Source of the DNA: Glossina fuscipes
Lineage: Eukaryota > Arthropoda > Insecta > Diptera > Glossinidae
Assembly: GCF_014805625.2 (NCBI RefSeq)
Contig: NW_023998485.1
Location: 407,511 to 471,510 of the forward strand
Direction: 5' to 3'
Length of the DNA stretch: 64,000 nucleotides
This document shows, piece after piece, positions 1 through 12,593 of this stretch (positions within the stretch are counted from its first letter, which is position 1; every line of letters starts with the position of its first letter). The notes below the pieces were generated by a model. The model saw only the letters and a program-made list of their open reading frames with translations. It made no database searches and was not told the DNA's origin. The translations under genes were made by a program, and so were the position numbers.

Positions 1-1534
1 CTACGATCATTACCCCTCACGAGATTAATCAGTTCCAGGAGTTATTGACAGTGCATAAGTATATTATATCGTTGCTTTAAGACGCTTAATTGTCTCAGAC
101 GGCTGCAAATGCATCATGTATGTAACTTAGCATATACAACAAGTTTCTTTTGGTTTGTTAAATTAAAGTAATCTAAATTTTCCTTTATTTGCGAGTAACC
201 TTTTCTATTATAGATCTGTGTATCCTTTGCTAATTGATGTTAATTAAAAATAATTTTTATATTCTATAAATTGTAAATGATTTACTTCTTATAAAAAAAA
301 AAAAGAAAAAAAATATAAATGTCTTTGAATTGTTAAACCTTTTTTTAGATTTTAAATTAGTTTAATTATATTTAACTTAAATAATTTCGTATTGTTATTT
401 TTCTTTTATTTCTTTTATTTGGAAAAAATAGAAAAGATTTATTATTATTAAAAATATTAAATAACTGGTGAGACTTCTTGGGGGGTGACTGACTGGTGGC
501 GGTATTAATAGGGCATAGTAATGAATTTTTCCGGGAAAAAAAATTTCGAATTAAAAGTAAGCACTTTTTCTATTTTAAATAATGAAACATTTCTAGCGTA
601 ACAAATAAATTATCACGAAACTAATTACAATTTTTTTTACCTATCCCACTAGACGAGCCAGGCCGGAAAACATGCGATAGGTTCATGATATAAATAAAAA
701 GTACTTACATCCTTGCAAAGCTTAAACAACAAATACGTTACAAGCCCAATTTAGAAATTTTCGCAATAAAGAGAGTAAAATTATCATTGCCCGACGTTGG
801 TTTTGACAACCCCGAATGTCAAGCGGCATTTTTTTCCGAGCTTTATATGCTAACATTGTGAATAAAAAGCCGACGAAAGTTTTGTAACAGCGTTTGGTTT
901 ATAAATGAATTCTCAAACTTACGTAGAAATTATGTTCAAAAAATTGGAGTTAAGTACTAAGTTAAGTGAGAAGCATTGACACTTTAAATAAATATTGAAT
1001 TAACAGGCATTAGTAATAATAAGATTTAAAATTATTTTACTTTACGAACTCTCACAATATACACAACGTTAAACATTGCGTTTGTTGCTTGTTTAGAGCG
1101 GCTTTGACAAGTCTTTGATAATACCAAAACTTTTAAATTACTTGCTCGTTAATAAAATAGTTTGCTTTGTTTATATATATTTCCCTTCCTTCAAGCAAAT
1201 TCTTCATAGATTTATTCGCAACACCTTTTAACATATATTAGTAAACGCAAACAGTTCTTTTAAAAGCTATTTTGGAAGGTCAGCTTTACAGCTTAGGCGA
1301 AATTAATCTAAATTCCTATTAGAAAACTATCATAAATTGCCGAATGATTGGTAGACAGTAGGGCCTAAATCCGGCGAGTACAAAGGACGATGAAGAAGCT
1401 CCAACTTCAATTCGATACTGTTTTTGCATAGCAATACTAAAGCCAAATGCATTTTAAACTATCGCGTCTGTGATGCACGTAAGAGCTCATATTTCATAAT
1501 AGAGCACATTTCTCACCGTTATTTTGTCAACACA

Positions 1535-1561
1535 ATTATTATTATTATTATTATTATTATT
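1535..1561. repeat. (ATT)n microsatellite
   Basis: About nine perfect ATT units. Confidence 0.9.
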
Positions 1562-2436
1562 ATAAAAAGAAGCTAAAGAGCTTGCAATGATTTAAACAAG
1601 CGACATGTGCAACTTTTCAACATAAAGAAGAAGGGAACGTATTCCTTACATTAAGAGACGTTTTTCTTCTAAATGACATTTAAAGAAGAAGATATATCAT
1701 AACATATATCGGATGAAAATTTTTTCTAAGATATACAGATGAAAATGATTCGATCAGGTATGGTTTCATTCCCAATGATAGAAATCGTTACAGCGATGAC
1801 AATCGAAAAGATACGTCGAACGGGGCGCAATTTTCTATAAGTGCCCAAAGAGTAAATGTATATAAACGGAAAGTTAAAATAAATTTGCTTGATTTACTTT
1901 CCAGAACAAAAATGAAGATAGTTGTCGTTACGGACCTTTCATTTTTTCGTATAAACGCTTTTCACTTGCCTTCCAAAACTTTCTTGTATATATAACATGT
2001 AATAAACAGACCGATTCTTACATTTTTGTGGGAATTAATTTCAATTAATGATATATCAAAAATGTCGTGCCTTAATCTTCATTTCAAGCAAATCATATAT
2101 ATTTCCTTTCCTTTAAGTAATGACTTAAAGGCTTATGTAACTAATAAATGAATTTACTATCTGTGACGACTGCAAAGTAATTGCAGGTTATTAACCGAAT
2201 AAAAGCAAAGGTTTGAACTTGAACTAAAGTATGCGGCACTCTAAAACGTTGTTCGTTCAACGGAGGAAAAAACTTCATATCTACATGAAATGAATGTAAT
2301 TCATATAGAAAAATGCGGTCACAGCTTAAATGATATTTAACCTTCAGATTAAACAAAAAATTGAAGGAAAAAAGTAATAAATAACTTATTAAAGATAATA
2401 TAATATGTAAAGAAAAGCATATAGTAAGTATAGTAG

Positions 2437-2463
2437 TAATAATAATAATAATAATAATAATAA
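2437..2463. repeat. (AAT)n microsatellite
   Basis: About nine perfect AAT units following two AGT units. Confidence 0.9.
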
Positions 2464-4036
2464 GAGCAGTTCAATTTTGCATAATAAATTATTGATAATC
2501 AAAACTTTTTTCATAATACGCGGGATATTATTCAAAATTTTAATCAATATTAAATTTAAAAGAGATCTTAGGATACAAGCTTCACGTAAAGAAGACCATA
2601 AATGATTAAGCAGCTAAAAGGAAAGTAAAAGAGAAACTTACTTTCAATTCAACTCTCAATTTTGCTGCATCTAGGAGAAGTTTATGTTAAACAACCGAAG
2701 TTTCAACATATATAGAGAGTTTTTTAGTAAAAATGATCTTCATTGAACTTTGCTTCCCAAACGCGGCTAATTGCAACCAGTTCAGTAATTCCAAGGGTTT
2801 TTTGACAGTTTGATGGCTCCATTGTTAGTTATGTACATTAATTAAATAAAAACCTTCAATAATATCCAACAGTTATCAAATGATTAGCTATTCACGATTT
2901 AAGGGTAATGTGTAGCATATTGTACAGATTAACGAAATTAGAATGAATTTTTTGAGAATATTTCAAAATAAAAGCAAATAAATATAGTGCGCTTCGATGA
3001 AAAGCCATTATATATATACGAAGTAAGAGAAGAATTAGTATAAATAGTTTACAAGGATTAATGCCCTGACTTCGAGAATATTTATTGCTTTAAATATACA
3101 AAATAGATGCAGTTTTTCGATACTTCACTGCAATCATATTCGTACTTTCATTTTACACTTTTTATAAGTGTAAAATATGCAATTGTCCGTTTGACTGTAT
3201 ATGTGTAGACACGCAAGTGGACACCAATATCCCCTTTTTATGCTGAAAAATGTTTTCTTTAAAACAAAAAAAAGTCGTAAAATGAGATGTGCGTATAGAA
3301 ATTTTCTTTTACTTCAAATTTTTACAAGCTACACGGAGCAGCGAGAGAGCTCGAAATGCATTGAACGCCTTGGAGACACAAATTGAAAAAGAGTTTGTCG
3401 CACAATTAGTAACAAGTCAACAAAATTTTTCATTTCGTTTGCTTGGAATGAGAGAGATACAAGAGAAGAAAAATAGGGTTCCTATGAGCTAATCGGAGAG
3501 GTTGGAAATCCAATGGTAGCATAGAGATTCGCAGATAGTAATACAACAAATTTTTATCTCTGAGAAAAATTGGGCTGTATTGTAATTAACGTTAAAATTT
3601 AATTACTTCTGCTTTACTAATTATTTAATATACTTGCATGCAGAATTGCCTGCTGCAACTTGAAGTTTACGATCCATGTTTTAAATAGGCTTCTGAAAGT
3701 TCGTATTCCATAAGGAATATCAAAATTTCTTAGTTCTCTTTCAAAGTTCAATTTTATATTTAAACATTTTTGTTTTATATCTGATTTGTAACAAAAACTA
3801 AGATTGAAGGGCTCACCATCGCAAAACTTTAAATTTGTTATTAAATATCTGATTTAAATTTTTAATGTGTTATGACTATGCATATATACAATACATTATA
3901 TATTTGAATGTTAGAAAAATCGAAGATCGTAGATTATTTCGAAAAAATTTGCGATAGATGAAACATGAAACTCAGTTAAAATAAATTAACAGCTGAATTC
4001 AATTCTCTTAAAAGTAAATCTTATACTTTTTCATAC

Positions 4037-4441
4037 TGTTACGGAAGTCCCAAATTCATCTCAAAAAAATCAATTCCCTAGAAAGGGAAAACCAAAGTGC
4101 ACATTCGCTGCGCGTCATGTAGCTGTCAGCCGAGGAAAAGATTAGCGGAAAAGTGGATTAACAGATTAAAAATGAAGCAATGAACTTAGGTAATAGTAAT
4201 ATGCTTCTAAAAATGTATATAAATAGAATATTTGCAAACGGCAGAGTCAGTCAGACGAAAAAATTTGAGTCGAAAGAGAATATTAGAGTTGAGAAGTCGA
4301 GAGTATTGTCAAAGTAAAATGTAAATAGTCCTATAAATAATAAAATAAAAGAGTATTGTAGTGGAAACGTCCAAGTGTATCTCTCTTCAAAAGAAAAACC
4401 TGTTGTATGAACTCTATTCGAGGAAAGCGAATTTCGTAGCA
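4037..4441 (+). mobile_element. solo LTR of a gypsy-type retrotransposon
   Basis: The 405-bp block begins TGTTACG and ends CGTAGCA, an imperfect inverted terminal repeat (6 of 7) with TG..CA ends. It is flanked on both sides by the 4-bp direct repeat ATAC (4,033-4,036 and 4,442-4,445), as expected for a target-site duplication. The flanking DNA is continuous 3' UTR of a non-LTR element, so the LTR is a secondary insertion. A TATA box, an initiator and AATAAA-like sites inside match U3/R/U5 organisation. No internal region or second LTR is present, which points to LTR-LTR recombination. Gypsy superfamily assignment rests on the 4-bp duplication only. Confidence 0.75.
4216..4252 (+). promoter_or_regulatory. 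LTR core promoter (TATA plus initiator)
   Basis: TATATAAATA at 4,216-4,225 lies about 31 bp before TCAGTC at 4,247-4,252, which fits the arthropod initiator consensus TCAKTY. The spacing is canonical for a Pol II start and marks the U3/R border of the solo LTR. Confidence 0.65.
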
Positions 4442-5609
4442 ATACAAAGTATTTAAGGAGAAGTAAACAAAAAAGAAAAGAAAAGCCCGTACACGACTAC
4501 GACAAAGGCACACTCACAACGAGCACAGATGTAAGTTGAAAGTGAACCCCTAAACCATTACAAACATGCAAAAGCTTGGCAACCGATAACAGGAAACAAC
4601 ACCAGTTAATTTTCGAATCATAGTGAGATGTTAAGCTTGCAAGTTAATTTAAATACGGCATAGGCAAAACGTGTGTATTAAGCTTAGTTGTTTTGTTAGA
4701 CTTTACAGGATTCGGTAGTGAAATTAAGTGATAGACATTAATTAGTTTTCTGCAAAGAACTGTCGACGGATTGAACAGCTCATAATTATGTTTACGTTAA
4801 CTAAGCTTAACGAGTAAGTCCCTGGAGAAGCGGTTAGGGACACTAAGTCTTATTTCACCTAGTAACGAATCGATAGTACCATTAATTGGCTTAATTAAGA
4901 AAGAAATACTAATAATAAACCTACGTTTCTCAAGTGATGGCCAGGATAACAGAAACAACCTATTCTCGTAAGGAGACAGAGAGACGAGCGGATCTCAATC
5001 TAAATTGGTAAGGATAAAGAGCAAGAATTGCTTTTGAACGGATTCAATTGTGCCTGTATAACATCTATAGGATAACGCAACACACGGCAGAGACATACCC
5101 AAGCGTAAGTTGAACTAAGCGCCTGTAAAGCCTTTTCGTAATGTAAGGATCTTTATGCGCTTTGGACCAGCCCACAATAAAAGCTAGCGCGGATCTAGGT
5201 TTACGTAAATAGAGCTCGATGTGCAAATTAAAAGGTAATAGAACCCCAAACCCATTGAGCGAACTATGTTTTCCAACTTGTGTAAATCAATGAAGTATTC
5301 AGTATTGAATGACTTCCTACTTGAGAAAGAAGGAAAGCTTCTTGCATTTTTTTAGGTTTAATTTTATGAAATATAACAATCATCGCGTAACCAAATTATT
5401 TATTAATTTGCCTTTCTTTGGAGAAGGAAGAAAACAGTTTAACATCACCAGCGTACATTAAAATTTGGCTGTATTTAATCATGGAGAAGAGACCATTAAT
5501 ATATAAATTAAATCAAAGCGGTCCTAAGTGACGCTGGAGGTCGTGCGAAATTCATGCAATAATGGAAATATAATTTATGTCTTCAACAAAACTTATGATA
5601 CCAATACCT

Positions 5610-6110
5610 ACCTGATCCTATCTTATCGGGCTGCGGTATGGTAACATTGATATTGCAAGTTATTTCCGTACACAGCAGTATTAAAGAGGAAGCAGTGGAA
5701 GTTCTTGCACGCACGTTGGTATTAAAAATGAGCTAAATCGGTGGAGGAACACGCCCACAGCGCCACGTTAATTGAGAACACCTGCCTTTCAAAAGGAATG
5801 AAAAATTGGTCTATTGTTACTCACTCTTAAACTATAGCTTCTCCAAAATTATACCGTATCGAAATTTAGTTGCTTTTAATACCTTTGCAACGCGCAGAAA
5901 CGAGCGTCAAAATGCCTATTAGGTATATAAATACTTGAGCAGTTACAAATTTGAAATGCACCTAAGCAGCCGGTCTGTTCCGTCTGGCCAACCGTGTAGT
6001 ATATGTGGTAAACGTTCCCCCGTTTGCAAAAATGAAGGCACAGTCTAGAAACTTACAAAAGAACTTGAAAATGGCTGAACTGTGTAAAAAAACGGTGAGC
6101 GCTTTTGCCT
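5610..6110 (+). repeat. INE-1/DINE-1 (Helentron)-like repeat
   Basis: The block aligns with the repeat at 12,950-13,510. Shared landmarks are the string around 'AACACGCCCAC', the 'GAGAACACCT' block and the 'CCGTCTGGCCAACCGTGTAG' block. The cgccc-rich core and the 'gtctg' segment are typical of INE-1/DINE-1 elements of flies. It has no coding capacity, and the boundaries are approximate. Confidence 0.55.
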
Positions 6111-6687
6111 TTGGTGACCGGTATAAAAGATTCGGTAACGACCGAATATAAATCTCATTTTTGTTTGTTTTGTATTCAATTTTGCATCTGTATGCTGTAT
6201 GTACGCAGGTTGCCTTACATAGGAAACACCTCCCTAGATTGGCTAAAGTGCTGCTATTGTCAAATATTTTTCAAAATCGTGTTTTTTTAATGTTTAATGC
6301 TTATACGCTTTGTGTAGCTTTCTCGACTATTTTCTATTACCTTTTTTTCATCTTAAAAATATTGCAAAAAATATTTTGTTGTTAGACCATTAAAAGTAGG
6401 CCTAAGGTAAAGCTTAAGACTAAACTTTAAGTCCTAAAATGACGACGCTACACTAAGATTTGTAATTTTTTAATAATTTCCGGCAAACCCCGGAAACAGC
6501 AAATTCGTCCTGCGAGGATCGTTTAGTTAAACATAAATGGTTAACGCGATTCTCTTATTAACGCTGATCATGAATATTTAATTTTTACCTTCTGCTTTTG
6601 TCCTCAGAGGCGTTATAAAACTTTCAAAAATCTATTTCTAGTATGCACCAAACCATATTCATCTGAACGGCCGAGTAAATTGTTTCA
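6111..6687. other. intergenic DNA
   Basis: I see no gene. Two overlapping short frames (61 and 74 codons) are hydrophobic by composition but match nothing I know. Confidence 0.5.
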
Positions 6688-6693
6688 TTTATT
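6688..6693 (-). terminator. putative poly(A) signal of the 7-kb gene
   Basis: Reverse-strand AATAAA about 90 bp after the stop codon of the reverse-strand gene at 6,783-7,379. It is the first canonical hexamer downstream. Confidence 0.45.
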
Positions 6694-6782
6694 AAAGAGA
6701 AATGAAGAACATATTTTTGAACAAAATCAAAAATAATTAATGCTTGATAAAAGAAAGCAAACAGAAAATGTGCTCTTCGCGG

Positions 6783-7379
6783 CTACCAATCAAACAGATC
6801 CCAGTCATCGTCTTTCATTTGCTCTTTGAACAATTCTATTAATTCGTCAAGGCGCATCGATTTCGATTTAAGTAACTGAAGGGTTTTCTTATATTTTTCG
6901 TCGCGCGTCAGATACGTTTTCAAATTTTCTAGAAGTTCCAAAAACTGTTGAAAAGTTAATTCTCCTCTTGATAGTAATATTTTTTCGATGTAATTTTTAA
7001 TTTCTTCCACGGATTTGTGATCGCTTTCTACAAACATCAAGGATAGACGTATGTTCTCGAATATCTCAAAATCCTCAATAGCACGTTTCATTGCAAAGAT
7101 TTCCTTAAGTGAAACATTGTCCCCATTCTCGACCTTAGACTCCATAAGGTTCGTTAAAAGTTCATGCATCTTACGCTCATAATTATTTGTGGGTTGTTTT
7201 TTGAAAACTTCTTTATGGTTTGCTAGTATTTTGTCAATTTTAATATTTAAATCCTTAGCCTCCCTATCTGGCGTTAATTGTTGTCTCGATTTCCTTGTGA
7301 TATTTTCCCCACAGCCGAGATCGACGCGAGCACTGAGTATCACTGCCGTCAGCGCTAAAACTAAATGTAATTTTTTCAT
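6783..7379 (-). CDS. small secreted protein, subfamily A, first member of the cluster
   Basis: This 198-residue intronless frame has an N-terminal signal peptide (MKKLHLVLALTAVILS, cut probably near residue 16-24) and no later membrane segment. The mature part is lysine/glutamate-rich and predicted mostly helical. Residues 139-154 read GELTFQQFLELLENLK and the tail ends KDDDWDLFDW; both recur in the 15-kb gene, so these are paralogues. The upstream in-frame ATG at 7,430 lies before the inferred transcription start near 7,419, so I place the start at 7,379. That ATG also has a good AAATGA context and heads the signal peptide. There are only two cysteines or fewer, so no disulfide scaffold. Function is unknown. 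The protein is likely to be secreted in quantity given the strong TATA promoter. The frame is intact, which argues against a pseudogene. Confidence 0.8.
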   Translation of the reverse strand: MKKLHLVLALTAVILSARVDLGCGENITRKSRQQLTPDREAKDLNIKIDKILANHKEVFKKQPTNNYERKMHELLTNLMESKVENGDNVSLKEIFAMKRAIEDFEIFENIRLSLMFVESDHKSVEEIKNYIEKILLSRGELTFQQFLELLENLKTYLTRDEKYKKTLQLLKSKSMRLDELIELFKEQMKDDDWDLFDW

Positions 7380-7415
7380 TTCCAAGAGTTTCAGATATAT
7401 TAATATTCTTATTAT

Positions 7416-7446
7416 GTATGAGAAATTCACCGCGCATCTATTTATA
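7416..7446 (-). promoter_or_regulatory. core promoter of the 7-kb gene
   Basis: Reverse-strand TATAAATAG (7,438-7,446) is followed about 27 bp later by TCATAC (7,416-7,421), an initiator-like site. The sequence between them (GATGCGCGGTGAATTTC) resembles the same interval in the three other cluster genes. Confidence 0.65.
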
Positions 7447-7469
7447 TGGCACTTTTGGCATAGTGTGTA

Positions 7470-7893
7470 TTAAGTTTGTACGGCTGGTTGTAACACACAG
7501 AAGGAGACCTATCTTTTATTATATCCACATGACCTAAACATGTATCTCTGTTTGACGTCTGTCCATATGCCTTTGTGTTTATCTAACAGATCGTAATTTT
7601 CAAGACATTTTCATGGAATTTGGTATATCAACGTCTTTTGACGCAAGGACGAAAGCTATTCGATCGGATATTTGTTTCGACCACACTCCATATAACGGAT
7701 CGGATGGGCCAATGTTTTGAAAATTTGGACCAAGCTGACGACTGAATATCCTCCAAGCCCTTAGGCTTTGATGAGAATTACGCATTTATATAAAAATAAT
7801 GCAAAATTTTTGTTATACTATTAACTAAACAATTTGTGATATAGGGTATCCAATAGATGGCCTTGTCGGACTATAGCATTCTTACTTGTTTTT
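7470..7893 (+). repeat. INE-1/DINE-1-like repeat next to the 7-kb promoter
   Basis: It carries a 'GACGTCTGTCCATATG' block, a block with 'CGATCGGATATTTG', and ends with GGGTATC...GACTATAGCATTCTTACTTGTTTTT. That terminal string is the hallmark 3' end of INE-1/DINE-1 elements in flies. It begins within about 30 bp of the TATA box of the divergent gene, so it forms that gene's immediate upstream DNA. Confidence 0.65.
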
Positions 7894-9611
7894 ATATACA
7901 AATTGTTTGGACTCAAATTTTTCTAAGTTATTGTAACGAAGTTTTCGTTAATTGTAGCAAGAAAAGATAATAAGATTTATTGAAAAGCTTCAAACGAATT
8001 TAGATTTTTTTTAAATTATACGAAGATAGGCAAGCGGGAAATGCCCATTAAATATACAACATTTACAACATTTGAGCTAATTTCGGCTTTGGGGTGATTT
8101 CTTAATAAACTACGAAATAGAAAACTTATGCGTAATGAAATATACCTAACATATGCGGAGATGATGTACGAATGTAAATCATTGATTTTAACCAACTCAC
8201 TCCGGCGCCGTCTGTAAGTAGGAACATTAATTTACGTTTTTAATTCCCTATCTCAGTTTCACCTTTTCAAGATTTTTCTAAACCGTGACTTTAAAACACA
8301 GAAACAGCGAAAATTAATTTTTTTTTGTAGATAAGTTCGAAAAATAATTGGATTTAAAAACAAAAAACATAGAACGAATTTAGTTAAGAACCTTAGGTTT
8401 CAGTGTAAATTTCTTAAAAAATATTCAAATGGTCATTTGAAATATACAACAGCAAATGACAATTTCTTTGAAAGTGATGTATCGAAATGTAACATTTCGA
8501 ACGGAATGAAAATGAATAAATATATTTTCAGAAATTAAGTTATTATCCATCAACTTCCATTGGCAATAATTTCATTTTGCCATTTGTTGCAATCGCTAAA
8601 TAACGTGGCCTTAAAACGAACCAATCGCAAAACTTTTAGATATAGATATAGCGTACGCATTAAAATAGAGTTATCCTACTCTGGTAATGTATATTTCATG
8701 GTTTCTTTCTTTTTCCGAATGAATTTTCAAACGTTTGCATTACTGTTACCATTGTAAATTTCATTAGCTTGAAAAGATTGTTGAGTCCTATACCATTATT
8801 ACTTTCAAACTAGTCGGGCTGCGACAAATTTTGTGTTTCAAATCTCACTTGTTATGAAAGGGCTTGAGATAGCCAGATTTCAAGCATTACCTTACACCTT
8901 GTTGATGTTTTTGCCATTCAGAGTTGTTGAAGGTTGACAAGAATGAATTAAAAGAATTAATTTTTTTTCTGCGCTTTTATTGCTATGAACAAAAATATGC
9001 TTTTTATGCAGCAAGCCTTCGTTGTTCAAATTTTGTGAATTTAATTTTTATGTCAAATTGCCATTATGAAACAATTTCCGCCATGATATGTTTTAAACTT
9101 GATCAATTGGCCATATCATTTTCTTAGAAAACTTGTATGCGGGCGAAGTTTAATAAAAAGGTCTTTCTTAAGCAAATTTTTCGATACTGCGGTTTTCGCC
9201 AGCTGAGTGTTACTATTTTTGTTCAGAAATTTTAAATATTGTAGTTGAAAGCAAGGCGTTTTATGGGGATTTGTCCGATCCACTCGATTTTTTATAGGGT
9301 ACATTCTTAAGCCAAAGCGCGACAGCATAAAAAATTTCGTTAAAATATCTTAAAAATTACGACCTGTTGGTTGAATATAAAATTATATGGACAGTCATCA
9401 CACTGATAAAGAAAAAGATAACCTTGTAAGCTTAAATCGATGCAGACAAATATTCTGAATCAAGCAGTGAAATAAAAGTTGGGCCTATCCCATATTCCCC
9501 TAGCACAAGTATTGCAGGGCTTAATAACGTGTAACGTTCGGAGCTGGCCTCTCAACTTAAATTAAATGAAGTAAAAAAGAAAAAATTGTACTTCTTCCCG
9601 TCGTCCAACCT
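7894..9611. other. gene-free A+T-rich DNA
   Basis: There is no recognisable gene or repeat. The short frames at 8,560-8,757, 8,924-9,127 and 9,116-9,328 (reverse) carry no motif and overlap each other. Confidence 0.55.
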
Positions 9612-10665
9612 ATCTTTAATTTTTATTTTACTTTTTATTTTACCCATTTATACATGAAATTCAACTAAAGAAAATTACAATTGAGTTCAGTGCATCTTAA
9701 TAGAAAATCTTATACTAATTGTTTTAAAACTGGTATGCAATAAAAAGGAAGAAAGAAAAGAGAAATTATAACAGCAAAGTAAGTTTAAAAGTAAATTAAA
9801 AAAGTTAAAAATAATTATAAGCAAAAGCACAGAAGCACAGCAGCAACAAGAACAGATCCAGGTTGCAAGTGAACCCTTAAACTATTGCAAACGTGCGTAA
9901 GCTTTGCAACCAACACGTTAACAACGCAATATTATTTTAAATAAAAAATGGGATATTAAGAATGAAATGTTAGTTTAAGTACGACATAGGTAAATCGCGC
10001 ACATTAAGCAAAGTTGTTTTAATAGACTTTAAAGAGTCCGAGAATGAGAATAAGTGTTAAATATCATTTAGGTTTCTGCCAACAAGTCTGAGCGGGTTAA
10101 ACAGCTCATAATTGTATTTGCATTGACTAAGCTTAATCAAGATAAAATGCCTAAAGAAGCGGTTACGGACATTAAAGCTTATCTCACTAAGTAATGCGAG
10201 CGAGTCGATAGTACCATTTATTTCTTTGATTAAGAAGGAAGTTTAGAAAAAATTTACGTTTTTCAAATGACGGTAATGATAACAGAAGCAACCTGTTTTC
10301 ATAAGAAGGAAGAGAGGCAATCGGGTCCCAATCCAAATACGTAACGGCAGGCAGCAAGAATTGCTTTTGAACAGATTCAATTGAGTCTACATAGCACCTA
10401 TATGAAGGAGACTGCACAACAAAGGCATACTCAAGTATAGGTCTAACCAAATACACGCGCAGACTTTTTGTAATATACGGATCATCAAGCTCTTTGAACC
10501 ACCTCTTTATAAAACCAAGCGCGGACCTAGTTTTGCTTAACGAGAACTCAATATGGAAGGTAAAACGTAATCTATGGTCAAATAGAACGCCTAAATCTGT
10601 GAACGAATCGTCGTCTTCCAACTTGTGCGAATCAGTGAAATACTGAGCAATGAATGAGAAAGAAA
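9612..10665 (-). mobile_element. non-LTR retrotransposon fragment B (CR1-like, 5'-truncated)
   Basis: The 3' end of the element lies in reverse orientation. The 3' UTR starts after a T-rich tail at 9,612-9,655. A 144-codon frame at 10,187-10,621 encodes the C-terminal RT/thumb region with SKTRSALGFIKRW, YLVRPILEY and SPSYRCYVDSIE, matching the copy at 46.4-47.4 kb almost residue for residue. The catalytic RT core and endonuclease are missing. The truncation point is near 10,665. Confidence 0.85.
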
Positions 10666-10739
10666 GTGAATGAGGTTAAGATTGCAATTGTTGACAAAAT
10701 TAAATATTAACAAGTTAATATACGGACTTATGAGATCAA

Positions 10740-11060
10740 ATTTTCCAAAACTTTCTAAAGTTCTCATACCAATGTAGAATATCGACGTTCTGTTATATAG
10801 AGTATACAGAGTATTGTCGAAAAATTCGAAAAATTGAGTTTTTGTTCCTCTTAACGAGTTCTCAATTTTACGTTCTCTCTAATGTTTGGAACACCCAAAA
10901 TGAATCTTTAGAGACCATATAAAGTACATATATTCTTAATAAGAAAATGTAAATCGATTAGGCCTTGCTCGCCCGTCTCCGTGTCTGCGTGTCTGTTTAT
11001 TTATGCGGTGTGTGATGCGTGCAGTGTGGAATGTCTTGGCACTTTCCTAAACGCAAAAAA
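10740..11060 (+). repeat. INE-1/DINE-1-like repeat
   Basis: It carries the INE-1 landmarks in order: 'TTAACGAGTTCTC', 'GAGACCATATAAAGTACATA' with 'TATTCTT' following, then 'CGATTAGGCC' and a run of 'gtctccgtgtctgcgtgtctgt', corresponding to the gtccgtctgtccgtctg block of the fly consensus. Confidence 0.65.
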
Positions 11061-12593
11061 AAAGATATCAACCTTAAATGGCAAATTTATTAGAGCACAA
11101 GTCCACAGGGAAGTGTGAACTGATCATCACTCCGTTTTTGTAAACGAAAACTTGAGAGTTTTTGGTAATTACTCAAAAATTATGTCCTTCGTCTTACACA
11201 GCCTGGTACAAAACGGATGTCTGTTTGAAAGAAGTCAGTAATGTTGTCAACATAGTCGAAAAAGTTATGAGATTAAATAAGCAACCCCGATAGAATAATG
11301 TTGGACTGATTGCGCCGCCTGTCAAGTCCATTATGCGCAGTTTTGAAAGGCTTATATCTTTTGATCAATTTACATTCCCAACTTATATTTTGGTAAATTG
11401 CCTTTTTATATACATCGCCTCGATGTTCCCTATTCTTGGGCTAAGTAAACAGAGATTTTGTATGCCGTTTATTAAATTTTTATTCTTTATTAGAAAATGG
11501 TCTTTATTTTGGTTTCTTCTTTATTGTGTAGCAAAAATAGACGAAATAACTGCACAAAGATTTTAGTTTCTTTTTATTAATTTTTTTCATAAAATATCTC
11601 CTGCTTATTATCGATTATAAAGTTTGCATGTTCTGTGATCTTTTTTACTTTGACAGTCGTAGTTTATTTTTATTTATTTTTTTATTTTTTGTATATTACA
11701 TAACGTGAACACTAACTTGACTTACTGACTTTTATAGCAAATAATAAAGGTAGCTTTTTCAAAAGTTTTGACAAGACGAATGTACCGCTACTCTTCAGTG
11801 ACGGATATAAGAAGGAAAAAATGCAATCTTCTCGATTAGTTAGCGAACACATCTCAATTGCTTCATTTCTTTTTTATTTTTCTGTTACGTTTTCAACCTT
11901 AAGTTCGATTCAATTTGTTATGCTACTTCTCCACAAACGTTTTTTTATAGTTTCACACAAACGTTTTTTTTATAGTTTCACATATTTTATAAATTTAAGA
12001 AACTGTTCATAAGTAAGGACTCCTGCGCCTGCTGGTTAAGCTTCAGATTAGTCCAGCTAACCAATTAATTTAATATTATTGCGTATATTAAAAACCTAAG
12101 GGCGCATTAGTTATTCATTAATTTTCCGTTAACTGTAGTTTTAATCTCTGTCAACCTCGAAGACAAATTTGATTGATCATTATTTTAGAAATGAATTCGC
12201 TTTTTGTTTATAGTTTTCTTTAGTTTATTTACAAAGAATTCGTTACAGAAATGAAGGCACAAAATAAGTTGTTCTTATAAAATTTCACATGACCCTCGTC
12301 CTGAAGTTGCTTGTGTACTCCACGACACCTTTGCACATTCTTGTGCAACTCTTTGCACCAAAGTCATCTTCTTTGGAACAAGCATTCTGCGGTTGTCTTT
12401 TGCCCCGTTCAGGGTATTTTCACTTTTAAACCGAACATGGGCAAGTTTCACATTCTCTTTTTTCGCTCCTCTCCCTATAAGTAATATATTCTAAAGACTG
12501 CTGTGCTTATATGCGCGGTGAACGGTAAATATTTGGTCAAATATAAAGACAAAATATTTTCCATAGCAACTTGAGCTTAAGGTTTATACAGAC
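11061..12593. other. gene-free A+T-rich DNA
   Basis: I see no supported gene. A 77-codon frame at 11,333-11,566 is phenylalanine-rich and hydrophobic, as expected by chance from T-rich DNA. A short near-perfect direct repeat (CACAAACGTTTTTT, twice) lies at 11,933-11,978. Confidence 0.5.

Larger units (their letters stand above)
1..3961. other. gene-free A+T-rich DNA
   Basis: I see no convincing gene here. The open frames are all under about 75 codons, lack a recognisable domain or signal peptide, and fit chance in A+T-rich DNA. Long A or T runs and two trinucleotide repeats are present. The right end abuts the 3' end of a non-LTR element. Confidence 0.6.
3962..5565 (-). mobile_element. non-LTR retrotransposon fragment A (CR1-like), interrupted by a solo LTR
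   Basis: This is the 3' part of a non-LTR element in reverse orientation. It aligns with the copies near 10 kb, 43 kb and 47 kb, including the block reading GAAGCGGTTAGGGACA near 4,827 and the RT-region block around 5,400-5,540. The 3' UTR starts at 3,962 and resumes after 4,445, because a solo LTR was inserted in it. Only the C-terminal reverse transcriptase region and 3' UTR remain, and the frame is broken throughout. It is a 5'-truncated fossil. Confidence 0.8.

Noticed and set aside
7189..7473. 94-codon forward frame
   Set aside because: It is antisense to the 7-kb gene and overlaps its promoter.
7600..7785. 61-codon reverse frame
   Set aside because: It lies inside an INE-1-like non-coding repeat.
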